Notes under the pieces: model-generated | What the model saw: only the letters and a program-made list of their open reading frames with translations | Databases searched by the model: none | What the model was told of the DNA's origin: nothing | Assembly (NCBI RefSeq): GCF_900609065.1 | Contig: NZ_UXAU01000038.1 | Span: 248,001-312,000 of the forward strand | Length of the DNA: 64,000 bases | Source of the DNA: Arthrobacter ulcerisalmonis | GTDB taxonomy: Bacteria > Actinomycetota > Actinomycetes > Actinomycetales > Micrococcaceae | Direction: 5' to 3' | Shown here: piece after piece, positions 32,898-41,583 of the stretch | How the letters are laid out: each line of letters opens with the position of its first letter | How positions within the stretch are numbered: position 1 is the first letter of the stretch | Translations under genes and position numbers: made by a program

Positions 32898-35012
32898 TTA
32901 CGCGTGCCCGGCCGCCTGCATCTGGCGCAGTTCCTTCTTCAGTTCGCTGACTTCGTCCCGGATCCGGGCCGCCACCTCGAACTGAAGGTCCGCAGCAGCA
33001 CCATGCATCTGCTCCGTGAGCTGTCCGATCAGGCCCACCAAGTCTTCGGCAGGGGCAGCGGCCAGGCCGTCCGACCGGACCTGCACCGCGCCCTTCTTGG
33101 CCCCAGGCTTGTTCGCCCCCGTAATGCCACGCTTGCCCTTGCCGTAGTCGAAGCTGCCCAGCAGCTCATTGGTATCGGCATCTTCCTTGGCCAACTGGTC
33201 GGTGATGTCGGCAATCTTCTTCCGTAGTGGCTGGGGATCGATGCCACGTTCGGTGTTGTAGGCAACTTGGATGGCCCGGCGGCGGTTGGTTTCGTCGATG
33301 GCGTGGGCCATGGAGTCGGTGATCCGGTCCGCATACATGTGGACCTGGCCCGAGACGTTACGGGCTGCGCGGCCGATGGTCTGGATGAGGGACGTGGAGG
33401 ACCGCAGGAATCCTTCCTTGTCCGCATCGAGGATGCTCACCAGCGATACTTCGGGCAGGTCAAGGCCTTCACGGAGCAGGTTGATGCCCACCAGGACGTC
33501 GAAGGATCCCATCCGCAGTTCACGGAGGAGCTCCACGCGGCGCAGCGTATCAACGTCAGAGTGCAGGTATTCCACCTTCACGCCGTGGCCCAGAAGGTAG
33601 TCCGTGAGGTCCTCTGACATGCGCTTGGTGAGGGTGGTGACCAGGACGCGCTCGTCCTTGGCTACCCGGACCCTGATTTCGGCGAGTAGGTCATCAATCT
33701 GGCCCTTGGTGGGCTTGACGATCACCTCCGGGTCGATCAGGCCGGTGGGCCGGATGATCTGTTGCACAAACCCGTCAGCCTTGCCGAGCTCGTATTTGCC
33801 GGGGGTGGCGGACAGGTAGACGGTCTGGCCCACGCGCTCCAGGAACTCGTCCCACTTCAGCGGCCTGTTGTCCATGGCGGACGGCAGTCGGAAGCCGAAG
33901 TCCACCAGGTTGCGTTTACGCGACATGTCGCCCTCATACATGGCACCGATCTGCGGCACCGTCACGTGGGATTCGTCAATCACCAGCATGAAGTCGTCAG
34001 GGAAGTAGTCAATGAGGCAGTGCGGAGCTGTGCCGCGCGCCCGGCCGTCAATGTGGGACGAGTAGTTTTCGATGCCATTGCAGAACCCCATCTGCTGCAT
34101 CATTTCCAGGTCATAGGTGGTGCGCATCCGCAGCCGTTGGGCTTCCACCAGCTTGTTCTGGCTTTCGAGTACCTGCAGCCGCTCCGCGAGTTCGTCTTCG
34201 ATCCGTTTGATGGCGCGGGCCATCCGCTCCGGCCCTGCCACGTAGTGCGAGGCTGGGAAGACGTACATTTCTTCCTCGTCGCGGATCACCTCACCGGTGA
34301 GTGGGTGCAGCGTCTGGATGTTCTCGATCTCGTCGCCGAAGAATTCGATGCGGAGGGCAAGTTCCTCATACATGGGGATGATTTCCACGGTGTCGCCACG
34401 GACCCGGAAGGTGCCCCGGTGGAAATCCATGTCATTGCGGGCGTACTGCATGGAGACGAACTTCCGCAGCAGATCGTCTCGGTTCATCTCGGCGCCCTTG
34501 CGGAGCGTGACCATGCCGGCGATGTACTCTTCCGGGGTGCCGAGGCCGTAGATGCACGACACTGTTGCCACCACGATCACGTCGCGGCGGGTCAAGAGGG
34601 CGTTGGTGGCGGAGTGCCGGAGCCGTTCAACTTCCTCGTTGATGGAAGAGTCCTTCTCGATGAAGGTGTCCGTCTGGGCTACGTACGCTTCGGGCTGGTA
34701 GTAGTCGTAGTACGAAACGAAGTACTCCACCGCATTGTTTGGTAGGAGCTCGCGGAACTCGTTGGCCAACTGGGCGGCGAGGGTCTTGTTTTGCACCATC
34801 ACCAGCGTTGGCCGTTGCACCTGTTCAATCAGCCAGGCGGTGGTGGCGCTCTTGCCGGTACCGGTGGCGCCCAGCAGCACCACGTCCTTCTCGCCGTTTT
34901 TAATCCGCTCCGTCAGTTCGGCAATGGCGGCTGGCTGGTCACCGGCGGGCTTGAACTCGCTGATGACTTCGAAAGGCGAAACTACCCGGTTGATTTCCTG
35001 CGCAAGGCTCAT
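32898..35012 (-). CDS. uvrB: UvrB excinuclease ABC subunit B
   Basis: This 704-residue helicase-like subunit of nucleotide excision repair has Walker [12 protein letters not shown] near residue 48, the beta-hairpin region [21 protein letters not shown], the DEAD-like motif [11 protein letters not shown], helicase motif [11 protein letters not shown] and a C-terminal UVR motif (about 655-695). Length and order are canonical. The ATG at 35012 gives [10 protein letters not shown]. coaE lies 80 bp upstream on the same strand, an arrangement common in Actinobacteria. Confidence 0.97.
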   Translation of the reverse strand: MSLAQEINRVVSPFEVISEFKPAGDQPAAIAELTERIKNGEKDVVLLGATGTGKSATTAWLIEQVQRPTLVMVQNKTLAAQLANEFRELLPNNAVEYFVSYYDYYQPEAYVAQTDTFIEKDSSINEEVERLRHSATNALLTRRDVIVVATVSCIYGLGTPEEYIAGMVTLRKGAEMNRDDLLRKFVSMQYARNDMDFHRGTFRVRGDTVEIIPMYEELALRIEFFGDEIENIQTLHPLTGEVIRDEEEMYVFPASHYVAGPERMARAIKRIEDELAERLQVLESQNKLVEAQRLRMRTTYDLEMMQQMGFCNGIENYSSHIDGRARGTAPHCLIDYFPDDFMLVIDESHVTVPQIGAMYEGDMSRKRNLVDFGFRLPSAMDNRPLKWDEFLERVGQTVYLSATPGKYELGKADGFVQQIIRPTGLIDPEVIVKPTKGQIDDLLAEIRVRVAKDERVLVTTLTKRMSEDLTDYLLGHGVKVEYLHSDVDTLRRVELLRELRMGSFDVLVGINLLREGLDLPEVSLVSILDADKEGFLRSSTSLIQTIGRAARNVSGQVHMYADRITDSMAHAIDETNRRRAIQVAYNTERGIDPQPLRKKIADITDQLAKEDADTNELLGSFDYGKGKRGITGANKPGAKKGAVQVRSDGLAAAPAEDLVGLIGQLTEQMHGAAADLQFEVAARIRDEVSELKKELRQMQAAGHA

Positions 35013-35092
35013 GCATCCAATCTACAACCGGGCACTGACAACGTAGTGGCCGATCCGTTACGAGCGAACGGGCAGCCCACTCACACCAACCT

Positions 35093-36307
35093 TCAGGACG
35101 CGTACGACGGCGGCCGCCACCCCGTGCGTTCGGCCCACGCGCTCATGCGGGGCCAAGCAAAGTCCGTGAACCACGGCTCCTTGGCGGTGGCGTAGGCAGA
35201 AGTCCCGTGCGCGGCCGCAAACTCCTTGGCCAGGGCGTGTTTGTGTTCGGAGTAGGCCACCCGGGCGGTGGCATCTGCCTGCAGCCAATCCCGGAACATC
35301 AACGCGTACCGCCAGCCTGGCGAATCCACTGCTCGGACGTGGACGTTGGTGGCCCGGCCGGGATCGGCACTCGCATGGAATCGTTTCTGCCAGGCCGCCG
35401 GATCCGGGTCCGATGGCTTTGGCGTATCAAAGCCCGTACCCGGCACCACGGGAAACCCAGCAGCAGCGAGCAGGGGCGCAATCCGGTCAGCGGCAGCGAG
35501 GTCAGGAACCGCAACCTGGAGGTCCAGCACATCCTTGGCAGCCAGTCCGGTCACAGCGGTGGAGCCAATGTCGTCAACGGCAAGAATGACATCGGGTGCA
35601 GCGGCCTTGATTCTGGCTGCCAGCCGAGCTGCAGTGGGCGCCCAGTTCGCCTGGTGCGGCACCATCGCCGCTGCTCCTGTCCGTTCGGCGCGGCGCTGTT
35701 CCACTATGTTGCGGGCGAACGGCAGCAGCCGGGACTCCCAAAGGTGATCCACCTGGGCCAGCACGTCCGCGGGAACACCGTTGTTCTGTAGCACCACGTC
35801 AGCGGCGGCCAACCGGTCCTGTCGCGTGGCCTGGGCAGCCATCCGGGACTCGGCCTCCGCCGTCGTCATTCCCCGGTACTGGACCATGCGTCGTAGCTGC
35901 GCTTCCGCCGTCGCGTCAACCACCAGCACCAGGTGGAATGCACTCCCCTGCCCGGACTCGACCAGCAGCGGAATGTCCTGGACCACCACGGAGCCGGGAG
36001 GCGCCTCCGCGACCAGTGCGGCGGATCGGGCCCGCACCAGCGGATGCACGATCGCGTTCAGCGCGGCCCTCCGGCCCGCGTCGGCAAAGATCACGGCACC
36101 CAGGGCAGGCCGGTCAAGACGACCGTCGGCGGTGAGGATGTCAGGACCGAACTCGGCCTCGATCGCGGCCAGGCCGGGGGTGCCGGGCTCCACCATTTCC
36201 CGTGCCAGCGCATCCGCGTCCACCAGGATGGCGCCCAGCTCCCGCAGTCGCGTGGCCACCAACGATTTGCCTGAGGCGATGCCGCCCGTCAATCCAATCT
36301 TCAGCAC
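35093..36307 (-). CDS. coaE: Dephospho-CoA kinase fused to a GrpB (UPF0157) domain
   Basis: This 404-residue fusion has the dephospho-CoA kinase at about 1-200, with P-loop GLTGGIASGKS and the VHPLVR and QDIPLLVES motifs; it phosphorylates dephospho-CoA in the last step of CoA synthesis. Residues about 220-400 form a GrpB/UPF0157 nucleotidyltransferase-like domain (VDDIGSTAV, VHVRAVDSPGWRYALMFRDWL). The fusion is normal in Actinobacteria, where the C-terminal domain aids folding or stability of the kinase. It is divergent from the YigZ gene. Confidence 0.93.
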   Translation of the reverse strand: MLKIGLTGGIASGKSLVATRLRELGAILVDADALAREMVEPGTPGLAAIEAEFGPDILTADGRLDRPALGAVIFADAGRRAALNAIVHPLVRARSAALVAEAPPGSVVVQDIPLLVESGQGSAFHLVLVVDATAEAQLRRMVQYRGMTTAEAESRMAAQATRQDRLAAADVVLQNNGVPADVLAQVDHLWESRLLPFARNIVEQRRAERTGAAAMVPHQANWAPTAARLAARIKAAAPDVILAVDDIGSTAVTGLAAKDVLDLQVAVPDLAAADRIAPLLAAAGFPVVPGTGFDTPKPSDPDPAAWQKRFHASADPGRATNVHVRAVDSPGWRYALMFRDWLQADATARVAYSEHKHALAKEFAAAHGTSAYATAKEPWFTDFAWPRMSAWAERTGWRPPSYAS

Positions 36308-36341
36308 TCCCCCACACTAGCGCCACCGCTACACTTGACCG

Positions 36342-37040
36342 GTGCAGGAACAGGAGAGCAGGGCGACGCGGTACACCACCCTGGCCGCCGGCTCCGACGT
36401 CCGGCACGAGCTTGAGATCCGCCGTTCCCGCTTCATCACCGTCCTCCGCCGGACGCCAGACGAGGCAGCGGCCCGGGACCTGGTTGCCGAACTCCGCCGC
36501 GAATTCCACGATGCCCGGCACCACTGCTCAGCCTTCATCGTGGGCCCCGACCGGACCACCCAGCGCTCCAACGACGACGGCGAACCGGCCGGTACCGCGG
36601 GGGCGCCCATGCTCGAGGCCCTGGCGAAACGGGAGACAGCTCCCGGAGTGAGCGACCTCAGCGACATCAGCGCCGTCGTCGTACGCTATTTTGGCGGCGT
36701 GCTCCTCGGCGCCGGTGGCCTGGTGCGCGCCTACTCGGAATCGGTTTCTTCCGCGCTGGCGCTGGCACCCCTGGTGCAGCGGAACCGGTTGCGGATTTGC
36801 GCCGTGACCGTGCCCCCGGGCAACGCTGGCCGACTCGAGAACGAGTTGCGCTCCGCAGGCTACGCCATGGCCGCAACAACTTATGGCGTCAGCAGTACCG
36901 TCCTGCGCCTCGCCCTGCCGGACGAGGTCGCGGCTCTCGCGGACGCCCACAGCAGGTTGCTGTCGCTGACGTCAGGCACGGCGGAATTGGTTCCCGAGGG
37001 AACGGAATGGCTGGATTCGGCGGGTCTTTCCACACGCTGA
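36342..37040 (+). CDS. IMPACT/YigZ family protein
   Basis: This 232-residue protein has an N-terminal UPF0029/IMPACT domain (about 20-135) with the signature HDARHHCSAFIVG, then DDGEPAGTAGAPML and VVRYFGGVLLGAGGLVRAYS. A DUF1949 C-terminal domain follows (about 145-210). Bacterial YigZ proteins are linked to translation-associated or peptidase-like functions without a proven reaction. The GTG at 36342 is only 34 bp from the divergent coaE start. Confidence 0.9.
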   Translation: MQEQESRATRYTTLAAGSDVRHELEIRRSRFITVLRRTPDEAAARDLVAELRREFHDARHHCSAFIVGPDRTTQRSNDDGEPAGTAGAPMLEALAKRETAPGVSDLSDISAVVVRYFGGVLLGAGGLVRAYSESVSSALALAPLVQRNRLRICAVTVPPGNAGRLENELRSAGYAMAATTYGVSSTVLRLALPDEVAALADAHSRLLSLTSGTAELVPEGTEWLDSAGLSTR

Positions 37041-37113
37041 ATCGGGCCCGCTGCTCCACCTCCAGCGCCACCAACGTCCCACACTTTGGGCCTGTTTGGG
37101 GGGATAATTGGCT

Positions 37114-38453
37114 ATGGAAGGCACGCAGGATTCGCAGACTCCGACGACGCCGGCCGGCACCGTTCCTTCCCGCGGCACCACAGTTGGCCAGCTGATTTCC
37201 GGGGTCACAGCGCTCATACCTGCCACCACGAACGCCGGCCTCATTGACCAGCTCCGCGAACTCGAAGACCTCAATTCAGCCGCCGCCGGAGCGCAGGCCC
37301 GGCTCAGCGTCACCTTTGATCTTCGCGAACGCAGGGTACAGGCTGATGCCGGTGTGTCCCCTGCAGACCAAGGCCAGGGCGTCGCTGCGCAGATCTCGTT
37401 GGCGCGGCGCGATTCGCCCGCCCGCGGCAGCCGGCACCTCGGTGCGGCCAAGGCCCTGGTCACGGAAATGCCGCACACTCTGGCCGCGCTGGAGAGCGGA
37501 CACCTCAGCGAATGGCGGGCCACGCTGATCATCAAGGAGACTGCCTGCCTCAGCGCTGCAGACCGGGCCGCGGTGGACGACGAAATCGCCGCGGATACCG
37601 GGAACCCTCGATGGTGCCGGCGACCGCGCCATCGTTGCGGTGGCCAGGGCAGCAGCGTATCGACGTGACCCGCGCTCCGTGACCCAGCGGGCAAGCCATG
37701 CCAGTGCGGAACGGCATGTCAGGCTCCGCCCGGCACCAGACACTATGACCTACCTGACCGCTCTCCTGCCAGTCGCCGAGGGCGTCGCCGCCTACGCCGC
37801 TCTCACCAGGCACGCAGACACCCTGAAAAGCGCCGGCGATGAGCGCAGCCGCCAGCAGATCATGGCCGATGCGCTGGTGGAACGCACCACGGGGACGCCC
37901 AGCGGCATCTCAGGCGTCACCGTCAACCTGGTCATGACGGACCGAACCCTGTTCCAGGGCGACGCGGAGCCTGCGCGCCTCTCAGGCTACGGAATCGTGC
38001 CCGCAGGCTGGGCCCGGGCCCGTCTCGGCGGCGGTGCAGCGGACAGCCTGCAGGTGTGGCTTCGCCGGCTCTACACGGCGCCAGGCACCGGTGAATTGAT
38101 GGCCTTGGAGTCACAGGCGAGGCTCTTCCCGCCGGGCTTGCGTCGCTTCATTGATATCAGGGACCACACCTGCAGGACACCGTACTGCGACGCCCCCATC
38201 CGGCACGTTGACCACGTCCTGAGCAGTCAGAACGGCGGTACCACGGCCGCCAGTAACGGAGCCGGTCTCTGTGAGGCTTGCAACTACACCAAGCAACTCC
38301 CTGGCTGGAAGGCAAAGGCGGACCTCCGGCCGGGCCGGACGCATCGCATCCGGCTCAGCACACCCACGGGGCACCTCTACCACTCCGCGGCACCGGCCAC
38401 CGCCGGGCGGCACGATCGCCGAGGTTGTGCTGGCTCTGAAGCAACCAGGCTAA
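37114..38453 (+). pseudogene. DUF222/HNH endonuclease gene broken by two frameshifts
   Basis: The N-terminal DUF222 part runs in frame from the ATG at 37114 to about 37600. There one extra G in the run CCGGGAACC shifts the frame; the continuation TLDGAGDRAIVAVARA lies in the next frame. That frame carries the HNH motif region (RDHTCRTPYCDAPIRHVDHV, then CEACNYTKQLPGW). A second +1 shift near 38395 is needed to reach the natural end GGTIAEVVLALKQPG with TAA at 38453. Such genes are multicopy in Arthrobacter. Either the gene is decayed or the assembly has two single-base errors. Confidence 0.85.
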
Positions 38454-38487
38454 GACCGCCGCTAGACGTGCAGCCTGCCGTTAAATA

Positions 38488-38521
38488 CTGCAGGCCCCCG
38501 CCGAAGCGGAGGCCTGCAGTA
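38488..38521 (-). terminator. Hairpin terminator downstream of rpsA
   Basis: The arms ACTGCAGGCC and GGCCTGCAGT, extended by CGC/GCG around a GAA-type loop, form a very strong stem. On the rpsA strand it is followed by ATTTAA, a short U-rich stretch. It starts about 30 bp after the rpsA stop. Confidence 0.7.
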
Positions 38522-38550
38522 GGTGGCGCCTAGCAAGGCGCCGGTGGCAA

Positions 38551-40029
38551 TTAGTTGCCGGTGAGCTTCTCACGCAGTGCGGCGAGAGCCTCGTCAGACG
38601 CAAGCGTACCTGCACCAGCGTTGGACTCTGCAGCCGGCTCCGAGGAGTAGCTGGTGGTGCCGGAATCGCTGTCACCGGACGTTGCAGCTGCAGCGTCGTC
38701 GGCAGCGTGCTGGGCAACCTGCTTCTTGTGGGCTTCCCAGCGAGTCTGGGCGTCAGCGTACTGCTGCTCCCAGGCGGCGCGCTGGTTCTCGTAGCCTTCA
38801 AGCCACTCGTTGGACTCGGGATCGAAGCCCTCGGGGTACTTGTAGTTGCCCTCTTCGTCGTACTCTGCGGCCATGCCGTAGAGAGCCGGATCGAATTCGG
38901 TGGACTCGGCGTCGACGCCTTCGTTGGCCTGCTTGAGGGACAGCGAAATACGGCGGCGTTCCAGGTCGATGTCGATGACCTTGACGAACAGTTCGTCACC
39001 AACGGAGACAACCTGCTCGGCCAGCTCAACGTGGCGCACGGCGAGCTCGGAGATGTGAACCAGGCCCTCGATGCCGTCTTCGACGCGAACGAACGCACCG
39101 AACGGAACCAGCTTGGTGACCTTACCCGGAACAACCTGGCCGAGGGCGTGGGTGCGGGCGAAGGTCTGCCACGGATCTTCCTGCGTAGCCTTGAGCGAGA
39201 GCGAAACACGCTCGCGGTCTAGGTCGACTTCGAGAACCTCGACGGTGACTTCCTGGCCAACTTCGACAACCTCGGACGGGTGGTCGATGTGCTTCCAGGA
39301 CAGCTCGGAAACGTGAACCAGGCCGTCTACGCCGCCCAGGTCCACGAAGGCACCGAAGTTGACGATCGAGGAAACAACGCCGGGACGAACCTGGCCCTTT
39401 TCCAGCTTGTTGAGGAACGTGGAGCGAACCTCGGACTGGGTCTGCTCGAGCCAGGCACGGCGGGAAAGGACCACGTTGTTGCGGTTCTTGTCCAGCTCGA
39501 TGATCTTGGCTTCGATCTGCTGACCGATGTACGGAGCCAGGTCGCGCACACGGCGCATCTCGACGAGGGATGCGGGCAGGAAGCCGCGCAGACCGATGTC
39601 GAGGATAAGACCACCCTTGACAACCTCGATGACGGTACCGGTGACGACACCGTCTTCTTCCTTGACCTTCTCGATGTCGCCCCAGGCACGCTCGTACTGA
39701 GCGCGCTTCTTGGAGAGGATCAGGCGGCCTTCTTTGTCTTCCTTGGTGAGAACCAAAGCTTCGACCTGATCGCCAACGGAGACAACGTCTCCGGGATCAA
39801 CATCGTGCTTGATGGAAAGCTCACGGGAAGGGATGACACCTTCGGTCTTGTAACCGATGTCGAGCAGAACTTCGTCGCGGTCAACCTTGACAACGGTACC
39901 TTCGACGAGATCTCCGTCGTTGAAGTACTTGATGGTGGCGTCGACTGCTGCGAGGAAGTCCTCAGCGGACCCAATGTCGTTAATGGCGACGACGGGGGTA
40001 CCGGGCTTCTCGGTGGAGGTGATGGTCAT
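38551..40029 (-). CDS. rpsA: 30S ribosomal protein S1
   Basis: This 492-residue protein has four S1 RNA-binding domains, at about 35-105, 120-195, 205-280 and 290-365 (for example GTVVKVDRDEVLLDIGYKTEGVIP and GVVSSIVNFGAFVDLGGVDGLVHVSELSW). An acidic, Ser/Ala-rich C-terminal tail follows. The four-domain form is usual in Actinobacteria. The ATG at 40029 gives MTITSTEKPG. The 195 bp upstream hold the promoter region; no other feature was recognised there. Confidence 0.96.
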   Translation of the reverse strand: MTITSTEKPGTPVVAINDIGSAEDFLAAVDATIKYFNDGDLVEGTVVKVDRDEVLLDIGYKTEGVIPSRELSIKHDVDPGDVVSVGDQVEALVLTKEDKEGRLILSKKRAQYERAWGDIEKVKEEDGVVTGTVIEVVKGGLILDIGLRGFLPASLVEMRRVRDLAPYIGQQIEAKIIELDKNRNNVVLSRRAWLEQTQSEVRSTFLNKLEKGQVRPGVVSSIVNFGAFVDLGGVDGLVHVSELSWKHIDHPSEVVEVGQEVTVEVLEVDLDRERVSLSLKATQEDPWQTFARTHALGQVVPGKVTKLVPFGAFVRVEDGIEGLVHISELAVRHVELAEQVVSVGDELFVKVIDIDLERRRISLSLKQANEGVDAESTEFDPALYGMAAEYDEEGNYKYPEGFDPESNEWLEGYENQRAAWEQQYADAQTRWEAHKKQVAQHAADDAAAATSGDSDSGTTSYSSEPAAESNAGAGTLASDEALAALREKLTGN

Positions 40030-40224
40030 GTAGTAGGGGCTCCGTTGTGGATAGTAACTTGGTCAGGCGACCACCGCTTCCGGGTATTGACCTGGGAACG
40101 GAGCACGGCGGATTGCCGGGTCATCCTGATTGCGTGGCCTGCAGGTGCACAGAACAGTGCACACGTAACACACGCCCGTTTAGTCTAGTCGGTTGGCGTT
40201 GGCAGGGTCAAAAGCGGCAGGCAC

Positions 40225-41535
40225 CTAGAAGTGGGTCAGGCAGTGCGTTGACCGCTCCACGGCAAACATGTCCCGCGCCTGCAGCGCGGCACCGCTCCGG
40301 TGTTCGCGAATCCGGCCGGCAGCAGCCAACGTCACCGGGCTGACAGCGCCCAGGTAGATGGACGAGAGGTCCGCGATGTCGAGCTCCACGTCAACGCCAG
40401 CTTCCGCACCGGAACCACCTGCCAGGAGTTCCACCGTGGCAGCTCCGCCACTGACGGTCACCGCAAACGTTCCACCGGCCAGGCCCAAGGTGTCAGCAAC
40501 CTTGAAGACCAGCTTGCCGTCAGCAGAGTAGTGCCGTGCCGAGAGCGCAGCCGGTACATCCAGGATGCGGAGCCAGAGCATGTCCCGGACATCCGAGGCT
40601 TCAATACAGCGCGGATCGGTCAAGGCCCACCCCAGCGGATCGTCAACGGGAGCATCCTCCCAGCTCACCCGCTGGATCAGGTCAATGGCGCCCAGGAACT
40701 GCCACAGCTCGAGGTAGGCAGCGTTGCTGGCAGCGAGGAGGTCCACCACTTCCACCGTGTACGGTTCGGTGTCCCAGCCAGCGAACTTGTACGACACGTA
40801 GCCATCCAACGTCCCGTCCGGACCGTAGTGCAGCGCCACCTTGATGGCGGGGTCCGCTTTCCCATCGCGACCCAGCGTTCCGGAGGCCAGTTGGCGGTAC
40901 CAATCCTGCCTACCGATCGAGCCGGGCGTCAGCTGATGCACTCGGTCGAAGACTTGCGGAGCAAGCTCCAGGAGGACCTTGGGGTCGGCAATTTCGACGC
41001 TGCCCACTGGCTGATGCTGCACAGTGAAGCGCTGGCTGGTGTCCACCTTGATGCTGCGCTCAAAGCTGGCAACGCCAAACCCGAACCGGCCGTAGATGCT
41101 TGCTTCCGAAGCGGTCAAGGCGGCCATGGCCACCCCGTCGTCCTTTGCCAGTTGCAGATCCGCGGCCATCATGGCGCGCAGCAAACCGCGACGCCGGTGG
41201 GTGGTGCGGACCGTGACGGCGGTAATCAGGTGACTGGGCAAGGTCCGGCCAAAGCCCACGTTGAGGGTTTTGCGGAACGTCCCGAACGTCGCCACCGGCG
41301 TCTCGGCAGGCAGCGATGACGGTGCTACTGCCCCGGTCTGGTAGACGCCGGTAAGGATCCGGCCGTCTGCAACATAAGTCGCGTGCGTCTTCTCCACGTG
41401 ATCGGCGGTGCGGGTGGATTCGTGGAAGCCGAATCCCACCGCCTGGCCCCAGGCGATCGATTGTGGGAAGGCCTCATGGTCGCTGGTAACGGCCGGGAAG
41501 CGCCGGATTTCATAGTCTGCACTCAATTCGGACAT
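40225..41535 (-). CDS. eis: Eis-family GNAT acetyltransferase
   Basis: This 436-residue protein has the Eis layout: an N-terminal GNAT domain with the acetyl-CoA motif VTVRTTHRRRGLLRAMM, a second degenerate GNAT-like region with the YVSYKFAG core, and a C-terminal SCP2-like domain (about 335-436). The terminal residues SVERSTHCLTHF-like tail is also Eis-like, with a C-terminal carboxylate that acts in catalysis. Eis enzymes acetylate amines such as aminoglycosides or polyamines. The start is MSELSADYEIR at 41535. Confidence 0.87.
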   Translation of the reverse strand: MSELSADYEIRRFPAVTSDHEAFPQSIAWGQAVGFGFHESTRTADHVEKTHATYVADGRILTGVYQTGAVAPSSLPAETPVATFGTFRKTLNVGFGRTLPSHLITAVTVRTTHRRRGLLRAMMAADLQLAKDDGVAMAALTASEASIYGRFGFGVASFERSIKVDTSQRFTVQHQPVGSVEIADPKVLLELAPQVFDRVHQLTPGSIGRQDWYRQLASGTLGRDGKADPAIKVALHYGPDGTLDGYVSYKFAGWDTEPYTVEVVDLLAASNAAYLELWQFLGAIDLIQRVSWEDAPVDDPLGWALTDPRCIEASDVRDMLWLRILDVPAALSARHYSADGKLVFKVADTLGLAGGTFAVTVSGGAATVELLAGGSGAEAGVDVELDIADLSSIYLGAVSPVTLAAAGRIREHRSGAALQARDMFAVERSTHCLTHF

Positions 41536-41583
41536 GTTCTTGAGCCTAACCAATGAAACCGGCGCCTGACCAGCACCGAAACG

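Noticed and set aside
33762..34745. 327-codon open frame antisense to uvrB
   Set aside because: It lies wholly inside uvrB, whose motifs are all present. The translated product has no recognisable fold.
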